From positions 1 to 21,190 of the IMG/VR virus record IMGVR_UViG_3300044591_001482: a DNA stretch of 21,190 nt; one strand, 5' to 3'. Origin of the DNA: a virus. The notes beneath the pieces were generated by a model. That model searched no databases. It was not told where the DNA came from and saw only the letters and a list, made by a program, of their open reading frames with translations. The translations under genes were made by a program, and so were the position numbers. Positions within the stretch are counted from its first letter, which is position 1; each line of letters opens with the position of its first letter. This document shows positions 20,657 to 21,190 of the stretch, piece by piece.

Positions 20657-21013
20657 TCACGGGTTCGATGCAGTGACGGTGCCGCTCAACACCGTTCGCG
20701 TCACACCGCCAGGCGAGACCCAGCGGAGGAACCAGCGATTCGAGCCGGTCGGCGAGATCGCAAGCGTCTGCGTCTCGGCCATGCTGATCTGAACGGTGCT
20801 CGAAGTGACGTTGTTCACAGTCGCCATCGTGACTGTAACGGCAGGGACAGCGACCGGCGTGTCGGTAGCAGTGGCCCCAAAGCCGCTGTAGACCGCAGCG
20901 GTCACGGTGAACCCCGTGAGGTTCGTGGCGGCGAAGACGGCCGAGAAAGTCACCTCGTCTCCGCGCACGATGCGGAGGTCGAGATCGCCTGGAATTTGCG
21001 AGAAAACAGCCAC
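20657..21013 (-). CDS. baseplate/tail-associated beta-sandwich protein
   Basis: The protein has 118 residues. After a short N-terminus it reads DLDLRIVRGDEVTFSAVFAA, TNLTGFTVTAAVYSGFGATA, then a strand-rich middle and NRWFLRWVSPGGVTRTVLSG. This is the pattern of phage proteins with a BppU-N-like Ig sandwich that connect the tail to a receptor-binding fibre. It sits immediately before the fibre gene, which fits that role. The GTG at 21013 has AAGGG seven bases upstream. The family assignment is by pattern, not by a search. Confidence 0.75.
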   Translation of the reverse strand: MAVFSQIPGDLDLRIVRGDEVTFSAVFAATNLTGFTVTAAVYSGFGATATDTPVAVPAVTVTMATVNNVTSSTVQISMAETQTLAISPTGSNRWFLRWVSPGGVTRTVLSGTVTASNP

Positions 21014-21037
21014 GCGGCAGCCCTTGGGGGTGTGCCG

Positions 21038-21190
21038 TCAGCCTACGTCTCGCCTCTCCGCATCCGCAGGGGGTGGCCCGCCGATCCCGACCATCCGCCC
21101 GAGTTCATTGAGCCGCTGCCTGCGGCGCTCACAACCGCAGTCCTCGACCCCGATCGCGTTGGCGACGGCCTGCGCGCGGTCCTTCGTGAC
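21038..21190 (-). CDS. partial phage protein with DCGCE motif (5' end beyond window)
   Basis: I read this by hand from the right edge; the frame is open to 21190 and stops at 21038. The visible 50 residues include TKDRAQAVANAIGVEDCGCE and RRRQRLNELGRM. A CxC followed by E and a basic, then LN helix is a recurring pattern in short phage proteins of the tail region. No function is known. The start lies outside the window, 25 bases separate its stop from the next GTG, and the gene order suggests a tail or tail-completion role. Confidence 0.72.
   Translation of the reverse strand, partial: VTKDRAQAVANAIGVEDCGCERRRQRLNELGRMVGIGGPPPADAERRDVG

Noticed and set aside
19921-20676. Plus-strand open frame (251 residues) rich in V, P and T
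   Set aside because: It is the complement of the repetitive tail fibre; its apparent repeats mirror those of the fibre.

Overview
The window is a contiguous piece of a tailed, probably temperate bacteriophage (or its circular or free form). It is G+C rich and very gene dense, and all but one of its genes lie on the minus strand. The likely host is a planctomycete. The main hint is a small secreted cysteine-containing protein (3936..4232) whose residue pattern I recall from secreted families common in Planctomycetes. That host call is an inference.

Layout, read leftward along the minus strand from the right edge. (1) 21190-18900: late structural end, with a partial small gene carrying a DCGCE motif, a baseplate/tail-type protein, and a modular tail fibre (collagen-like, duplicated module, fibronectin III, LamG-like). 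(2) 18859-16391: accessory enzymes, namely a minimal HExxH zinc peptidase, a small DNA-binding-type protein, a calcineurin-like phosphoesterase and a MazG-like protein. (3) 16339-12936: a run of small membrane proteins around a membrane-anchored papain-like cysteine peptidase, in the position expected of a lysis cassette. (4) 12909-11324: a small gene, a hairpin shared by two convergent stop codons, the only plus-strand gene (a tyrosine integrase with its own promoter), and a divergent excisionase/MerR-like gene. (5) 11365-10126: three small genes under near-identical 29-bp promoter/operator elements. (6) 10034-3128: recombination and replication, namely RecT, a second tyrosine recombinase, a winged-helix protein, a PD-(D/E)XK-type nuclease, a replication-organizer-like protein, a LexA-type DNA-binding domain, a sliding clamp, an HTH protein, the secreted protein, RusA and a T5orf172-type nuclease. 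(7) 2945-1: a ParB-methyltransferase fusion, then the large terminase, which runs off the left edge.

Most neighbouring genes overlap by 1-4 bases (ATGA, GTGA, TGATG), so the left half probably forms long translationally coupled operons. RecT, the PD-(D/E)XK nuclease, RusA and the sliding clamp suggest recombination-coupled replication. The nuclease ends in QMSLF, a near-consensus clamp-binding pentapeptide, so it may dock on the phage's own clamp. No DNA polymerase, primase or helicase is visible, so the clamp probably serves host polymerase or other phage proteins.

The most distinctive regulatory feature is the set of three 29-bp elements at 10478-10506, 11003-11031 and 11337-11365, which look like co-regulated early promoters. 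No tRNA, rRNA, CRISPR array or insertion sequence was recognised, and no gene-free stretch exceeds about 185 bases.
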